Of a DNA stretch of 64,000 bases, positions 32,596 through 44,462 are shown piece after piece. Position numbers and translations under genes: made by a program. This DNA comes from Anastrepha obliqua (lineage: Eukaryota > Arthropoda > Insecta > Diptera > Tephritidae): the NCBI RefSeq assembly GCF_027943255.1, contig NC_072893.1, positions 90,093,784 through 90,157,783 on the forward strand. Direction: 5' to 3'. The notes below the pieces were generated by a model, which saw nothing but the letters and a program-made list of their open reading frames with translations, searched no databases and had not been told where the DNA came from. Within the stretch, counting starts at the first letter, position 1; each line of letters begins with the position of its first letter.

Positions 32596-33110
32596 ATGGA
32601 AAGGGAAGAGTTATTATTTGCAGCCCAAGATATAAATCTCCGACGAGACAGTCAATATCATCGCTGGGACTAAGAGGAAAGCATGCCCACTAAATTGCTA
32701 CTACTACAGATTCAAGTTATACCGTAAGCACCAGCAACGACAACAATATGTGGCGAGCAAAGGCATTGTTTGCACAACCCACCACCGTCACCATCTTTGG
32801 CTCATTTCCGACCACACTGACGCCAAAAACCACTTTAAAGCATCTACATATTGATAATGCTCGCCGCATCATTGTATGCGCCTGGGTGTATGAATAACAT
32901 TCAATATGATTATATTGGCGCAGAAGCAGTGATTATGACCCGTCGACCTGTACATACGTCACTGCGCTTTGGGATAGGATTAGCAGTGGTATTAAGCGTT
33001 ATACCAGTGCGCTGCCATCTGACTTTAGAATATTCTCAGTTGGCTCAAACTTGGTCTGCTTGGCTTAAGCGCGATTGTGGCTAGAATTTGCTGCTGGCAC
33101 GTGTTGAGCG

Positions 33111-33153
33111 ATGCTGCGATTCCAAGGCCTCCTGCTTGCCTATTGTCTCTTCG
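33111..33153 (+). other. Signal-peptide-like first-exon candidate (speculative)
   Basis: ATG at 33111 encodes MLRFQGLLLAYCLF, then a donor G|GTATGT in phase 1. That is the usual layout of a secreted protein's first coding exon. No second exon was found. On the opposite strand to the host gene. Confidence 0.12.
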
Positions 33154-33682
33154 GTATGTGTTTTAATTGAATATTTCACTTCCAGGTGCATTAGATAGCA
33201 GCAAGGCAAATCAGTGTTGATGTTAGTGAAGGTTTCTTAGGGAAGGCTGAGAAGTGGCGCGATGGAAGGACGGCTTACTGGAAGGAAGTTCGGGAACTAC
33301 GACGCGTAAAATGATGACATTAATTTGAAGAAAATATAGTTAAAATTATTCTTACTCTCGACCACTTTTGAGAATTTCATTTTGTATTACTTATATTTAT
33401 GGTAATATTTTTCCTTTTCGTTTATTTAAGAAACTCAGACAACTAAAATTGTCATTTTGAAAATTTACGAAATCTTAAAAAACTGCTTTTGAAAATTTAT
33501 GACATGTTTTTCTCAGTAATATTTTCTTACTGCAATTGTCTAAGCAATTTCGTTTAAGTATAAAATGGGATATGAACCATTTTTTTATTTCACTAATTAA
33601 AAGTTTAGTCGTAAAAAGTCCTTAGGTAGCGAAAAAATCCTCCAAGCTATAAAAACAATTATATGTTTTTAGTTAACTTATG
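33154..33682. other. Intron sequence, no gene
   Basis: AT-rich, with no recognised repeat or coding segment. Confidence 0.5.
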
Positions 33683-33898
33683 CTCCGCTGTAGCCGAATG
33701 GGCTTGTATGTGACTACTGTTCAGAAGTTCACGTATTCGAAAACTCAAAATGATAGGAAAAGCGTTTTCTAATAGCGGTCGTCTCTGGACAGGCAAGGGC
33801 AAACCTCTGAGTGCTTTTCTGCCATGAAACTCATCCTCATAAAAAACCAAACCATCTGCCGTTCTGAGGCGGCACGAAGCTGTAGGCCCCCCATTCGT
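33683..33898 (+). mobile_element. SINE copy, plus strand, diverged
   Basis: Head CTCCGCTGTAGCCGAATGGG (A box TAGCCGAATGGG); B box decayed (TATTCGAAAACTC). The body has TAATAGCGGTCGTCTCTGGA, CAAGGGCAAACCTCTGAGTG, TTTTCTGCCATGAAA, and GGCACGAAGCTGTAGGCCCC before CCATTCG. The 3' part is missing. Confidence 0.75.
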
Positions 33899-34094
33899 AA
33901 AAAAAACATTAAGATACATTTATGTGGATATTTGCTTCATTTCCACTTTGAATGCTAATTTTAATTAGTTCAGTGCATTGTTTTCTGAAATTTAAATCAC
34001 ACATACACACGTTGACATCTAAGCGGTTTTTGCAATTCAGAATTTGTGATCTAAGATTGTCTCTGAATGAGCTCTTATCATCACCGATTTAAAT

Positions 34095-34195
34095 CTTCAA
34101 GTACTGTCATCTCGAAAACCGGAGCCAATCTGACAAAAAGAGGGTCGTCATTGAATTAAGAAAGACCCTATTGAGTTGGCAGGCTAATCACTTAC
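34095..34195. repeat. Dispersed repeat shared with 2432-2520
   Basis: Same order of short blocks as at 2432-2520: ATCTCGAAAACCGGAGCCAA, ACAAAAAGAGGGTCG, AATTAAGAAAGACCCTATTG, AGTTGGCAGGCTAATC, at roughly two-thirds identity by eye. It lies just 3' of the mariner pseudogene 34248-34880 and may be its untranslated end. Confidence 0.5.
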
Positions 34196-34247
34196 CCTGT
34201 CAGAAATTAAAAACAGATTAACGAAACTAACGCAAAACTGAGTCTTG

Positions 34248-34880
34248 TCAAGGCCCTATGCTCCCAAAAGGAGTGAACAAGGAAAAAAAAACTGAGTTGG
34301 ATAAAATATCAAAACCTTTGCGTAAACAAACAAACAAAAATTGGAAATCCGAGCACATAAACTGCTTAAAATTCTGAAAGAGGTAGTGCCTATTCGTGGG
34401 TGTCATCTCTAATAAAGATGGTGGGTTTTCAAGCATTTAGTAATTAATTCAATTTATCCATAGTCAAAAAGCTTACGTGAAGACGTGCAATGTCTCTATT
34501 AAAAACCCACTAAAAACAAGTATTTGTCCTGAATTTTTCAATTCAATTTTCCAAAATGTTGGAGTAATATTCAGAGTTAATTGTTTTATCTTTGTGAAGA
34601 CAACCAATCAGATAAACCTCTTTTGAAATCCAAAAAAAAAAACTCCATAATCTCTTTTTCCAATCGAATTCACCTGCTTTAGAGCTGAATAACCAGTCCA
34701 CTATAAACCGTCTGGCTTTAGTTTGGGACCATAGCTGTAGATGAAAGTCTCATGCATAGTCATACAATGATGCAAAAAATCGGTTTAATTCTTCGAAGAA
34801 TACTTCAAATTTCGAAATACCTGCTATCTCTGATCTGTTAACTCTTCTCCATTTTTTTATGAATATTTTGTTAAATCGGA
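34248..34880 (-). pseudogene. Mariner transposase pseudogene (SETMAR/cecropia-like type)
   Basis: Minus-strand pieces in order: DFLHHCMTMHETFIYSYGPK (family DFLHR.VTMDETWIHHY.P; the catalytic Asp is His). Then VNSIGKRDYGV and, after a frameshift in a T run, KEVYLIGCLHKDKTINSEYY and SNILEN. Next is FNRDIARLHVSFLTMDKL (family LFHQDNA..HTS...M.KL; the D of QDNA is kept). Finally HYLFQNFKQF, as in the SDYYLFPNLKKWL region. Stops and shifts throughout. TIRs were not identified, so ends are approximate. Confidence 0.65.
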
Positions 34881-35099
34881 TACGATTATTTTCATCGCGA
34901 AAAACATAATGTTAAAATGCATATACATTTTGATTCCTCTACTGATTAATAGGTGAGTGATTACATGTTAAGTGATCCAAGTACTATATGAATGACTGAA
35001 AAATCATTGCAAAATACAACTCTAGCGAAGCGCTTCGTATGTTCTCGTTCTCGTATGTTACGTCCGCTTGCTTTCACTGGTTCAAAATACTTATTTGAA

Positions 35100-35135
35100 T
35101 ATAACTTGAAAAGTTATATAACTTGAAAAGTTATA
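35100..35135. repeat. Two adjoining palindromes TATAACTTGAAAAGTTATA
   Basis: TATAACTTGAAAAGTTATA followed immediately by TAACTTGAAAAGTTATA. Each half-site TAACTT pairs with AAGTTA across GAA. Probably a small tandem duplication; function unknown. Confidence 0.7.
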
Positions 35136-38100
35136 GGCAGCTTACAAACTCGCAGGGATACCTAGGCATTGTCTCAGCTTTTAACAAATTTTGTCACCAA
35201 GCGTATTTGAAGAAAATATTTGCCGGAGCCAAAGCAGCTTTTTTCTTAGAAAGCCGTGTGAAAGTAGTATGTATTCGCCTCTAAGCGATCTCTGATCTGC
35301 TTTGTTGCTTATTTAGAATTTTATATAATTTTTTAAGTATCCCATGTTTTCGTGCCATACAGCCCAGTATGGCGGAACTGGAGTCGCTAAAATCTTCATA
35401 GCGCTATGAAAATTAGACAAAAAATGTTTGCAAATTCAATCTTACTTTAGAAACAAAAAAATGTCATGTTCTGAACCACCAGGAAGTATTAGCAAGTATA
35501 AGGTACCGTACACTCAATTTATTATTGAAAAAATAATTTAAAAACCTTACAGGTGATGATTTCAAAAATTACAAAAAAAAAAATCAAAAAAAAAAATTCC
35601 AAAATGTTTCAGCGAATAAAGTAGTTGCCTGTTTTTAAACATATTTTATCAAAAAAAAAAACCTAAAAATGTGTTAAGAAGAACCGAAAATATTTCCAAA
35701 ATTTTTGACAAAAAGTACAGGCTTATTATTAAAAAAATGTTTGTTTTAATAATACATTTTATCAATATAAAAATATAAAAATATTAAAAAGAACCAAAGA
35801 AATTTCGCACCAAAATTTTCAACATGCAAGTAGAATAAATCTTAAAACTATTAAATGTTTCTCAAAATTATAAATTTTTTTTTCAAAATTATGCTTAAGC
35901 CTACAAATAAATAATTTTGAAGAGAAAGTGATAGCATTGCCCAAAATACCTTAATCCTTTGACATGGAATCACCCTTTCAATACTTTTTGACCACTCAGT
36001 TTTACTCGTACATCTCTAAATTTTGTAATTTAGTGCAATGGTTTTGCGTTATGTCGTGCATATGTTATATGGAGACAAAAATTATAAAAAGTCCAGAAGA
36101 TTTCCTAGTAACTTCAAACTTCATCTTTGATTTAATAAGCTATAAAACTGCACTAATTGAATATAATATTAAATTTGGGATTTGATTACATGGTTTTTGT
36201 CAGAAAAAGAGCTTTACTTTTATGTACGGATTCAGAGTTGGAAAAAGGCCAAAATATTGTGGTGTTATCGCTGAACATTTTTCCTATGGTAGTATTAAAG
36301 TATTCACTGCTCCCTTCGTAACTTTGCTGTAAAATGGGTCAAATAAAGTATAAAAAGCTATTAAGTGGCTTTGAATCTGTAAAGCAGAAAGGGTAAAATA
36401 ACTTTCTAAATATGTTTCAATCTACTTATATAGGCGTATAATCAGCATACTTCTTTTATTAAATAACACAAACACTCTTTCCCAGTCATGACGCAAGCCG
36501 TGCACCTGACCTGTTGTTGTTGACCAGAGGTAAGGCTTCCTATGATTTATTTGCTCCCTTTGATTTAGTGTGCGGATGTACATGTTTATGGTTTTAATCC
36601 AATAACATATTTAACCGTACAACTACACTTCATTGAGGTCAGTAAAAGCGAAGCATAAAAAATGCAATACTAAATAGGAAAATTATAAGAGTAATCAGTT
36701 AATCCGCCTTGACTTTACAATTGAGAGCTACCGAAAAAAATTCTGAATCAAAGCCTACATATTTGTATGCTGTTACTTCTGTTCCCCTGCAGACGCTGAC
36801 CCGGACGCCTGACCGGAGCATTCACACTTCCTACGCCTCATTGCCTCGTTCCCATTTGCCACTATTTCATAAGTAATTAAAATTTCAACACAGAACGGCC
36901 GGAATTACATTTTAAGCCAGCCGTGGCATTGCAACCATTCACACTATCAAATGTGCACGTGCACATATTCACACATAAATGCTGTTGTATGTGTATGCAC
37001 AATTTTATATTTATTTTGCCTGCAGCTGACCATTTATCCATGAGCCATCGCCGTACCGGCCAACGCATGAATTGCCTCACTGCAAAGGCAGCAAAGCTTA
37101 CAGGCGGTTCATTTGCACATTCCTCCCCTCACATCTCACGAATACTGTGGTAACACCCCTTAGCAGACGCCGAAGTACTTTTCGGTATGTTGCGTATGCC
37201 ACGCCCCATACTTCATTCAACTGTGGGAAATATTGAAATATTTTATGGCTTCCCTCAGATTACACAGTGCCCCGCTGTTTTCCTTTGCTTTCCTTCAATT
37301 CAACTCAACTCAACTCATCGCATCTCATCTCATCTGATCTGTGTGTTGAGTTCAGTTCTACTGCCACTTTTTGCCGCCCGGCTTATTTTATATAGTCCAG
37401 CGTAGCAGCTTAGTTCAGTTCAATTTCGATTACTGGGCTGCTGTGGCTGAAGTTTTAACTTCACTGCCAGAGCGGAAGAAGTTTGTACGTTGGCATTCAT
37501 GCCTTACCCACCGGCATACTGAAAACAATTTTGAAAAGTGCTGTTTGGGGATTACGGCACAACAACAATTCAACACAGCTTAACATCCAGCATGCAGCTC
37601 AGATCAGCGCTTTAAACTCGTTTGCAGTGGTGTCGGCTCAACTACCAGATTCTAGGACTGACTACCCTCGACTATCTCGACAAGTGACGTCTGGTGGATG
37701 GCCCAGTATCGACAATTGAGAAAATTCCCAGAATTTCGTAGTCTTGTTCATTCGCATTTTGTTATTGTTATGGTAATTGTTTGTATGCCATATTTATTTT
37801 GCTTTTCTTTTCTTTTTTTCTGTATTTTTTTGTTGTTGTTTTGTTGCTGCTGGTGCTTTGTGTGGTAAAATTACAATTCGGAACTGGGGGTTCACAGATT
37901 TAATTGACAAAAAGAGTTTACTATTAAAAAGAGGTGGACTACCGAGCGAGATTCTCCAAAGACGGAAGGGAACTATGCCCAACCGCCTTGTTACTCAGCT
38001 GGACATGAGGGCTTTCGAGTATTTATATGGAATACATACATACATTTGTATACCATACATGTGCATGTGGGCAAGCGAGTACTCTGAAGTCTGTGGCATG

Positions 38101-38487
38101 CACTTAAGGAATATTGACGGTTTAGAATTCAATTCGAAATTTTTACAAGCTGCAATGAAAACCGTATGAAGCAGTTGTGGTATGTATATATGTAGTATAT
38201 TGGAAATATGTAAACATATATTAGGATGCATCATTTTCAAACAAAATCAACTTGGAAGTGTTTTTCCAACGGAATTATACAATTTATTAGATATAAAATT
38301 TTTTTTTTATTTAAAAATTGGAAAAGTTAAGCTTAAATTATTTGCGAAAATATTTCTGAAAAAGTAAAATTAAATATTTATTAAATTAATTAACAAATTA
38401 AGATTTACTTGAGCTGGACCGATTCGATAATACCTCCAAATATCCTTTTTTTTATAAAGAAAAAATGTTTTTAAAATAATTTTTTCC

Positions 38488-38615
38488 AAAACTCTACCAC
38501 AGATGATAGAAAAGTTTAAGATTAAAAGACATAAAATGTTTAACAATTACGAAACTTTACCACAGATTATAGAAAAGTTTAAGATTAAAAGTTCCGCATA
38601 AAATGTTTAACAATT
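38488..38615. repeat. 64 bp tandem duplication
   Basis: Two copies of a unit starting AAACT(C/T)TACCACAGAT and containing TAGAAAAGTTTAAGATTAAA and ATAAAATGTTTAACAATT. Copies differ by a few bases and a small insertion (TTCCGC). Confidence 0.85.
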
Positions 38616-39660
38616 TTATCAACGGAACAAATTTGTAAAATTTACTAAGGAAATGTTTAAGGTAAACATAAATAAATAAATAATGCAGCCAATCGCAACC
38701 ATTTATTTCTTGAAAAATTAACCCATTCAGGCCAAATGCTGGCTGTAAATACCAGCATACCTTCGTGACTCTCTTACAAAAATTTTAAAAATTTTTCTGT
38801 AGGACTTTGAATCTTAAACTTCTCTGCCGTCTGAGGTTATTTTAGGAAGTATTTTTATTGCACAAAGTAATTTTATTTATAAAAAACATTCTTCAATAGT
38901 TTGCCGAAGTATTCTGTGGGCAGTCTTAAGATATAATACATTTTATATTATAAAACTTAAAAAAAAAAAAATGTAGTAAAAAACGCAATTTGAATTGGTG
39001 AGGCACCTTAATGTGCATACGAATGTGTCTTTACATTCCACTGCGTACTGAGATGTGAGAAAATATGTGTATTAATATGTAAATAGTTCACACCTCACAT
39101 TGGAAGGGAAACTCGGTCAAATACCTAACAATGGATGAATGCACCAATCATATAGATATATAGGACACGTATATATGTACATCCATACAGGCATGCGTAG
39201 CCATTAATTATTATTTTTGGGCTGTAACTAAAAGTTTTCAAGTATTCATTGGAATTTTTAGAAATTTCTTTTGTGTGTGAATTTTTGTATGCAAATAGTG
39301 CTTGATGCGTTTTCCAAAGTTCCTAGAATTTGCAAACATTTTAATTGATGGCATACATATACGTGTACTGGACGTGTACTATTTATACTTCAGCCACTTT
39401 ATATGTTTATTTTGCTAATTTAATTTTTTTTAATATAGTTCTTTGTATAACAAAAACCTTCAAATCGAGCTTCTAAACGATGTAATATACAAAAATCACA
39501 AAATCTGACAAACTTAAAAAAAACCAACCGAATGATACTCAGTATTTAGAATTGATTAGTTTGTTATGTTTACTTTTAAGGTATTCACAGTTTATAATTG
39601 TTTACATGCATTGGTAGTTTACGAGTATCTTTGCCCTAAAATGTCTCAAATGATTGAGAA

Positions 39661-41574
39661 CACTGTGCGACAGTAAAATTATACTTTTATGGAGACCTAG
39701 TTCAACTTGTAGGTATAGTAAAACTAAGAAAAATGGTATAGGAGAAATTTCCAATACACCCCCAAAATCTCATTTTATGGCCATAAAACCGTTTTTCAGT
39801 AGGTTGATGTGAAGAATAACTCCTAACTTCGCCAATTTCCATCCGATTTCGAATTTGCTTTTTTAGTTCGAAAGAAAAAAAACAAGCCTTTTTGACAGTG
39901 TGTTGACATTTTTTCTGAAATGACAACTGACGAGACTGTAGACGGAAGTATTTGGAATTTTTTTTATTTTTTCTCTATTTTTTCGACTTTGACATAATTT
40001 TTACGATATTATCCGATATTGAGGATTTTTTTAGTACCCCACTGTTATAGTAAATTTAATTTTGCGTCAAATGAGCTATATTTGACTGTAATTGAATTAA
40101 AATTAATAGAGTTGTGTGAGTTTTAAGATTTTATTTTTATTTTTTTACTAATTTGGTATGAGGGTATAGCTTACGCTAAATGGGAATAAGGACGTGTTTT
40201 GATACGTTATTATAGATACGTAATATTTATTGGAGTATATGGTATATGTATACATAAGAGTACACTGCACTGCATGCAACAGAACTGGTTACCAAAATAT
40301 CTGACATATTATAGCACATTTTTTTTTCAATAGGAATATGAAAAAGCTCCCAAGTGTACCAAAGTTCACACTGTGCATTGATTAACAAAAGAAGTTTGTT
40401 ATTATAATTTAACCTTATTAAAACGTCAAAGTTTTATTGTTTGTTTCATTGAAATTCAAAAGATATAAATCAAAACGTTGCCAGAGAAGTCGAATTTCTC
40501 AATATTCTCCGATGATGTGGCATCATCACCCTTATCATAAACCAGATGATTGTTATTTTTGTAAAACGGACGTAAACGGTCATCATTATAAAACTCGAAA
40601 GCACATAAAGTATGCTGATGTTGCAACTGTTAAGAACCCCGTAGTCTTGGACGATATGATTGACTCAACTGCAGGTCATGAACTGAAGGAAGTTCAACTC
40701 ATTGCTGGTGATGATCAAACTGATAACAATAAACCTGATGATGAAGAGTACTTTCCGTCTGGTTCTAAGTCTTCAGAACGACACATTGTATCAAATTCAG
40801 ATTTTCACTATCTTTTTCGTGATTTACTTCTATCGGAAAGACAATGTGAAACGCTCGCTTCTAGATTTAAACAATGGAATTTAGTTGATGACGACTTAAG
40901 ATGAATGATAATGATCGAATTTCCTACAGAGAAGTATTCAAAACTGATGAAGAGAATGACAAATGTACCGTACCATACTAAACTCCAAAGGGGCGTTTCC
41001 AATGCATTTTTAAGTTTGGAACCAATTCCGTTGTGTACTGCACCGTAACGCACCGTACCGTACCGTACAATGCTGCACTGCACAATACTCCAATAAATAT
41101 TATGTGTTTATAATGACACTTGTTATCATTTTCATGCTTCGAAACGCATACCAAATCTCGTAGTAAAAAAAAAGAAAAAATCTCTAAACCCACACAACTC
41201 TATTAATTTTAATTCAATTACAGTCAAATATAGCTCATTTGACGCAAAATTAAATTTACTATAACAGTGGGGTACTGAAAAAAATCCTCAATATCGGATA
41301 ATATCGTAAAAATTATGTCAAAGTCGAAAAAATAGAGAAAAAATAAAAAAATTCCAAATACTTCCGTCTACAGTCTCGTCAGTTGTCATTTCAGAAAAAA
41401 TGTCAACACACTGTCAAAAAGGCTTGTTTTTTTTCTTTCGAACTAAAAAAGCAAATTCGAAATCGGATGGAAATTGGCGAAGTTAGGAGTTATTCTTCAC
41501 ATCAACCTACTGAAAACAAGTTGTGCTAGGTCTCCATAAAAGTATATTTAATTTTTTTTTTTTGTCACACAGTG
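39661..41574. mobile_element. 1.9 kb DNA transposon with ~350 bp terminal inverted repeats
   Basis: Outermost ends are CACTGTGCGACA and, read inward from the right, CACTGTGTGACA, each followed by an A/T spacer and TATACTTTTATGGAGACCTA. The inverted arms match closely from there to about 40113 on the left and from about 41199 on the right, including ATATTATCCGATATTGAGGA. The left arm has an extra ~80 bp piece (about 39712-39795). Flanks are GAA on both sides (39658-39660, 41575-41577), a 3-bp duplication. CAC-starting ends with 2-4 bp duplications fit the CMC (CACTA/Mirage/Chapaev) group; that class is inferred. Inside is one 155-codon ORF. Confidence 0.85.
40437..40904 (+). CDS. Transposon-borne 'DCYFC' protein, N-terminal part
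   Basis: A 155-codon frame inside the long-TIR element. It has SQYSPMMWHHHPYHKPDDCY, then FCKTDVNGHHYKTRKHIKYA. This matches the 'PMVWREP..H..DCYFC...G.N.KTK..I.Y' start of a large uncharacterised arthropod protein family usually found in repeated copies. Acidic linkers follow, then FHYLFRDLLLSERQCETLAS and RFKQWNLVDD, which match the next conserved 'LVRDLNL.K..AELLASRL.QWNLL' block. The family normally continues for several hundred residues; here TGA at 40902-40904 ends it. A further 26-codon frame (MNDNDRISYREVF) follows. The CxxC could bind metal. No biochemical function is known to me. Confidence 0.6.
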   Translation: MFVSLKFKRYKSKRCQRSRISQYSPMMWHHHPYHKPDDCYFCKTDVNGHHYKTRKHIKYADVATVKNPVVLDDMIDSTAGHELKEVQLIAGDDQTDNNKPDDEEYFPSGSKSSERHIVSNSDFHYLFRDLLLSERQCETLASRFKQWNLVDDDLR

Positions 41575-42024
41575 GAATCAACTGATATCGTCAGTTTGTT
41601 GACGGCACCAGCATGAAACAACACTCGACTCTCTCAACCAAAATAAGAACAAAACCGGCAAATAATAAAACCGGGATGAAGTACAACATCGCCATATTAA
41701 CAGTGCGAGGATATTTGCACGATCGATTATATAAAGCTTAGCATTTAGAGTCGCAAAACAATTTCATTAAAATAATTTCGCGGCTGAATTTACAGTAGCC
41801 CGTTCTGTCAAAGCATTTTTCAGTATATTTCCACCAATTTCATCATTTATCTCTCCAAAATAAAAAAAGAAAACAAAAATAAAAAACTTAACATTCAAAA
41901 TTTTAAAGGGAGCATCAGCTGCCCTCTAAATGTATCAACCCGAGAGTTTAAAAAGCGCTTGAGAGAACGAAAGTTAATCTAATACTAGAGGTTGGCTCAG
42001 AAAATGGTCCTAAATTGAATAATA
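41575..42024. other. Intron sequence with part of a duplicated host repeat
   Basis: No gene. 41938-42022 (GAGAGTTTAAAAAGCGCTTG onward) is shared with 46001-46110; the shared sequence resumes at 42942 after the mariner. Confidence 0.5.
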
Positions 42025-42937
42025 AAGTGTGGTTAAATTTTAAGGGCCGATGTTGAATGTGAACCACATGTAAATGTCAAGTTTTTTTCCTGTATTTCAT
42101 TTGACATTTTTCAATTTCAGACTAATTCAATTTGAACCATGGAAAGATACAGAATCGAGCACCGCGTTAAAGTTATTCAATTTTATTATGAAAAAATGGC
42201 AACAGTGAATGACCAATTTTTGAAGAAAATCATCTAGTGATGAGACACATTTTCACCTCAGTGGCTTAGTCAATAAGCAGAATTGCCGCATTTGGGTGAA
42301 TGATCGCAACGCAACTAATGAATGATAATCCAAGAGTGATTGCCGAAAAACCAATGCACCTACAAAGAGTGACTGTTTGGTGCGGTTTATGGGCCGGCGG
42401 CATCATTGGGCCGTATTTTTCCCAAAATGAGGTCGGTTATTACTGTGAATAGTGTTCGCTATCGTGAGATGATAACGAACTTTTTATGGCCCAAATTGGA
42501 AGATACGGATGTGGACGATATGTGGTTTCAACAGGACGGTGCCACTTGTCACACAGCTAACGAAACAATGGCTCTTTTGCGCGAAAAATTTGATGGCCGA
42601 TTAATCTCACGTCGCGCCGATGTCAACTGGCCGCCAAGATCATGTGATTTGACACCGTTGGACTTCTTTCTTTGGGGTTATTTGAAAGAAAAGATGTACG
42701 TCGACAAGCCAGCAACAATTCAAGGGCTAAAGGATGAGATAATTCGGCACATCAACGGCATAGAACCATCGGATGGAGGTGTGCCACCGAGACCGCGGCG
42801 GTAATTTGGCCAATATTTTGTTCAATGCGTAATTGAGCCATACCAATATTATCATACTAAATAGAAATGACAATAATTTCTTAAAAAAATTGTATTTATT
42901 CAAAATCAACAACGGCCCTTGAAACTTAACCACCCTT
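42025..42937 (+). mobile_element. DD41D mariner with two internal deletions
   Basis: TIRs AAGTGTGGTTAAATTTTAAG and, read inward from the right, AAGGGTGGTTAAGTTTCAAG, flanked by TA. The transposase starts MERYRIEHRVKVIQFYYEKM at 42139, then a deletion skips the helix-turn-helix region to SDETHFHLSGLVNKQNCRIW. After stops near 42330 come HLQRVTVWCGLWAGGIIGP and the frame 42406-42804. That frame has VDDMWFQQDGATCHTAN, WPPRSCDLTPLDFFLWGYLK and a C-terminus disturbed by a 35 bp deletion. All three catalytic Asp codons are present (SDE, QQDG, PLDF; 41-residue spacing between the last two), but the frame is broken. Relatives: 12526-13092. Confidence 0.87.
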
Positions 42938-44462
42938 TATTTTAAAGTAATGCAAAACCAATAGCTTAGTATTTTTAAATCGTCTTTTTAATAACAACTT
43001 TTTATGGAGTAACAACTTTATGCAACTTTTCCTGACTAGCCGCAATGCATTATCACATACTTTGAATTTTTAAAAATTAGTCCATACGCTAATTTCGTCA
43101 CTTATCTCCGCACCTCCAATGGCTACTTCGGTACCATTTTTCGTTTTTACGTTTGCCCTCAACGGGCAAACTTACTTGCCTTTTAACTTACACTTTATTA
43201 TAATAAAATTAAATCGACTACTCAAACTTTTCTGAAGAGTGGAGTATTTAAATGAAAATTTTTTTGAAATTTCTTAAATTTTGTGATTTTTTACAAAAGT
43301 GCTTTCGTTTATAAAATTTTATTTTACGATGAACTGAAAGATAAAGCGACTTAAATCAATAGGCACAAGTGTACTTATATATAAGTTAAAAAAATTTAAG
43401 CTTTAAATTTGGGCAGAATATCATTCGAAACTGTAAATCCTATTAAATATTCGATTTCAGAAGTTCGTGTTAATATTTGCATAAAAATAATAATTTTAGG
43501 AAAATTTAATAATTTCCAAACATTTCAACTACATTAGCGGTATTTATCACACACACGTATAGTATGAATAAATTTAAAATACGTAATGCGATTAAAAATG
43601 AGTACCTGAGCTGCTGCTAGAAATTATTTTTGTGAAAATTGAATTTTTCGAAAACTAAACGCATTTATTTTTAATTGTTGGAATTATTTTAATGAAATGC
43701 AGAAGATCTATTAGGTTTGTCCAAAGTGTAAAAACCCACACATACTTATCTATATAATACTTATTTATGTATGCACACAAACAAAAAACATAAATCTATG
43801 GGAACACATTTATAGCGCCATCATTGAGCTAAATTTAATTTTGCAAATCAACGCTAAAAGCAGGCTTGTAACATTAATTTTACGTTTTTAGTAATTTGGG
43901 AAAACAAATGAAAATATCTCTACCAGTAAGTATATAAATCCACATGAACTTAATAAACATATTTGTATATTAGTTTCCTGCCCTTAGCATGTGGGTACGT
44001 GCGTAAGGCCATAAAAATGCTGCGAGTAACCAAAATGGCTAATTGCCGTTTTATTTTTCCGCTTGAATTGACCAATTGAGTGAAACTCAATTAAACTAAT
44101 TTTCACCACAAACCGATTGCCAGATGGCAAACTAATGTCTAAACTCATATATACACGTACATGTATGCCCTCGTGTACTAGGGATAGCCTATACCTTTGA
44201 ACATTCTATCGCATAGCAAACATCATTAAAAGTGAAAAGAAACATTAGCATATGTTCGCATGTATTTATATAATATTACATAAAACAAGAGCCTAGAAAA
44301 AATTCAAGTCCCTGAATTCAGACGACCGAAATTGTATATACAGGGCGCTTCATTTCATTTATAAAACGGTCAAACATCTCTTTCTAACTCATAGACGAAC
44401 CAAATAATTCCATTTCCGAATCAAATTGGACCGAATATTTTCAAGAATATTAAAAGTGGGTA
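42938..44462. other. Intron sequence, no gene
   Basis: AT-rich. A perfect 8-bp stem with a 5-base loop, GTTTGCCC-TCAAC-GGGCAAAC, lies at 43151-43171. 44339 starts a CAGGGCGCTTCATTT motif next to TA that could be an orphan mariner-type end, but no partner is seen. Confidence 0.45.

Larger units (their letters stand above)
34881..39660. other. Long intron stretch with small tandem repeats only
   Basis: No gene. 35100-35135 is a doubled palindrome; 38488-38615 a 64 bp tandem duplication. 35570-35900 and 38270-39000 are A/T-rich. 36780-37720 is GC-richer with only short unsupported frames (for example 37483-37719, +). The 130-codon plus frame at 37777-38169 shows no recognisable family. Confidence 0.45.

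Noticed and set aside
37777..38169. 130-codon plus-strand frame
   Set aside because: Starts in a T-rich low-complexity run and has no recognisable domain.
40980..41100. CCGTACCGTACCGTAC run as a regulatory repeat
   Set aside because: Short imperfect CGTAC repeats inside the long-TIR element; no further support.
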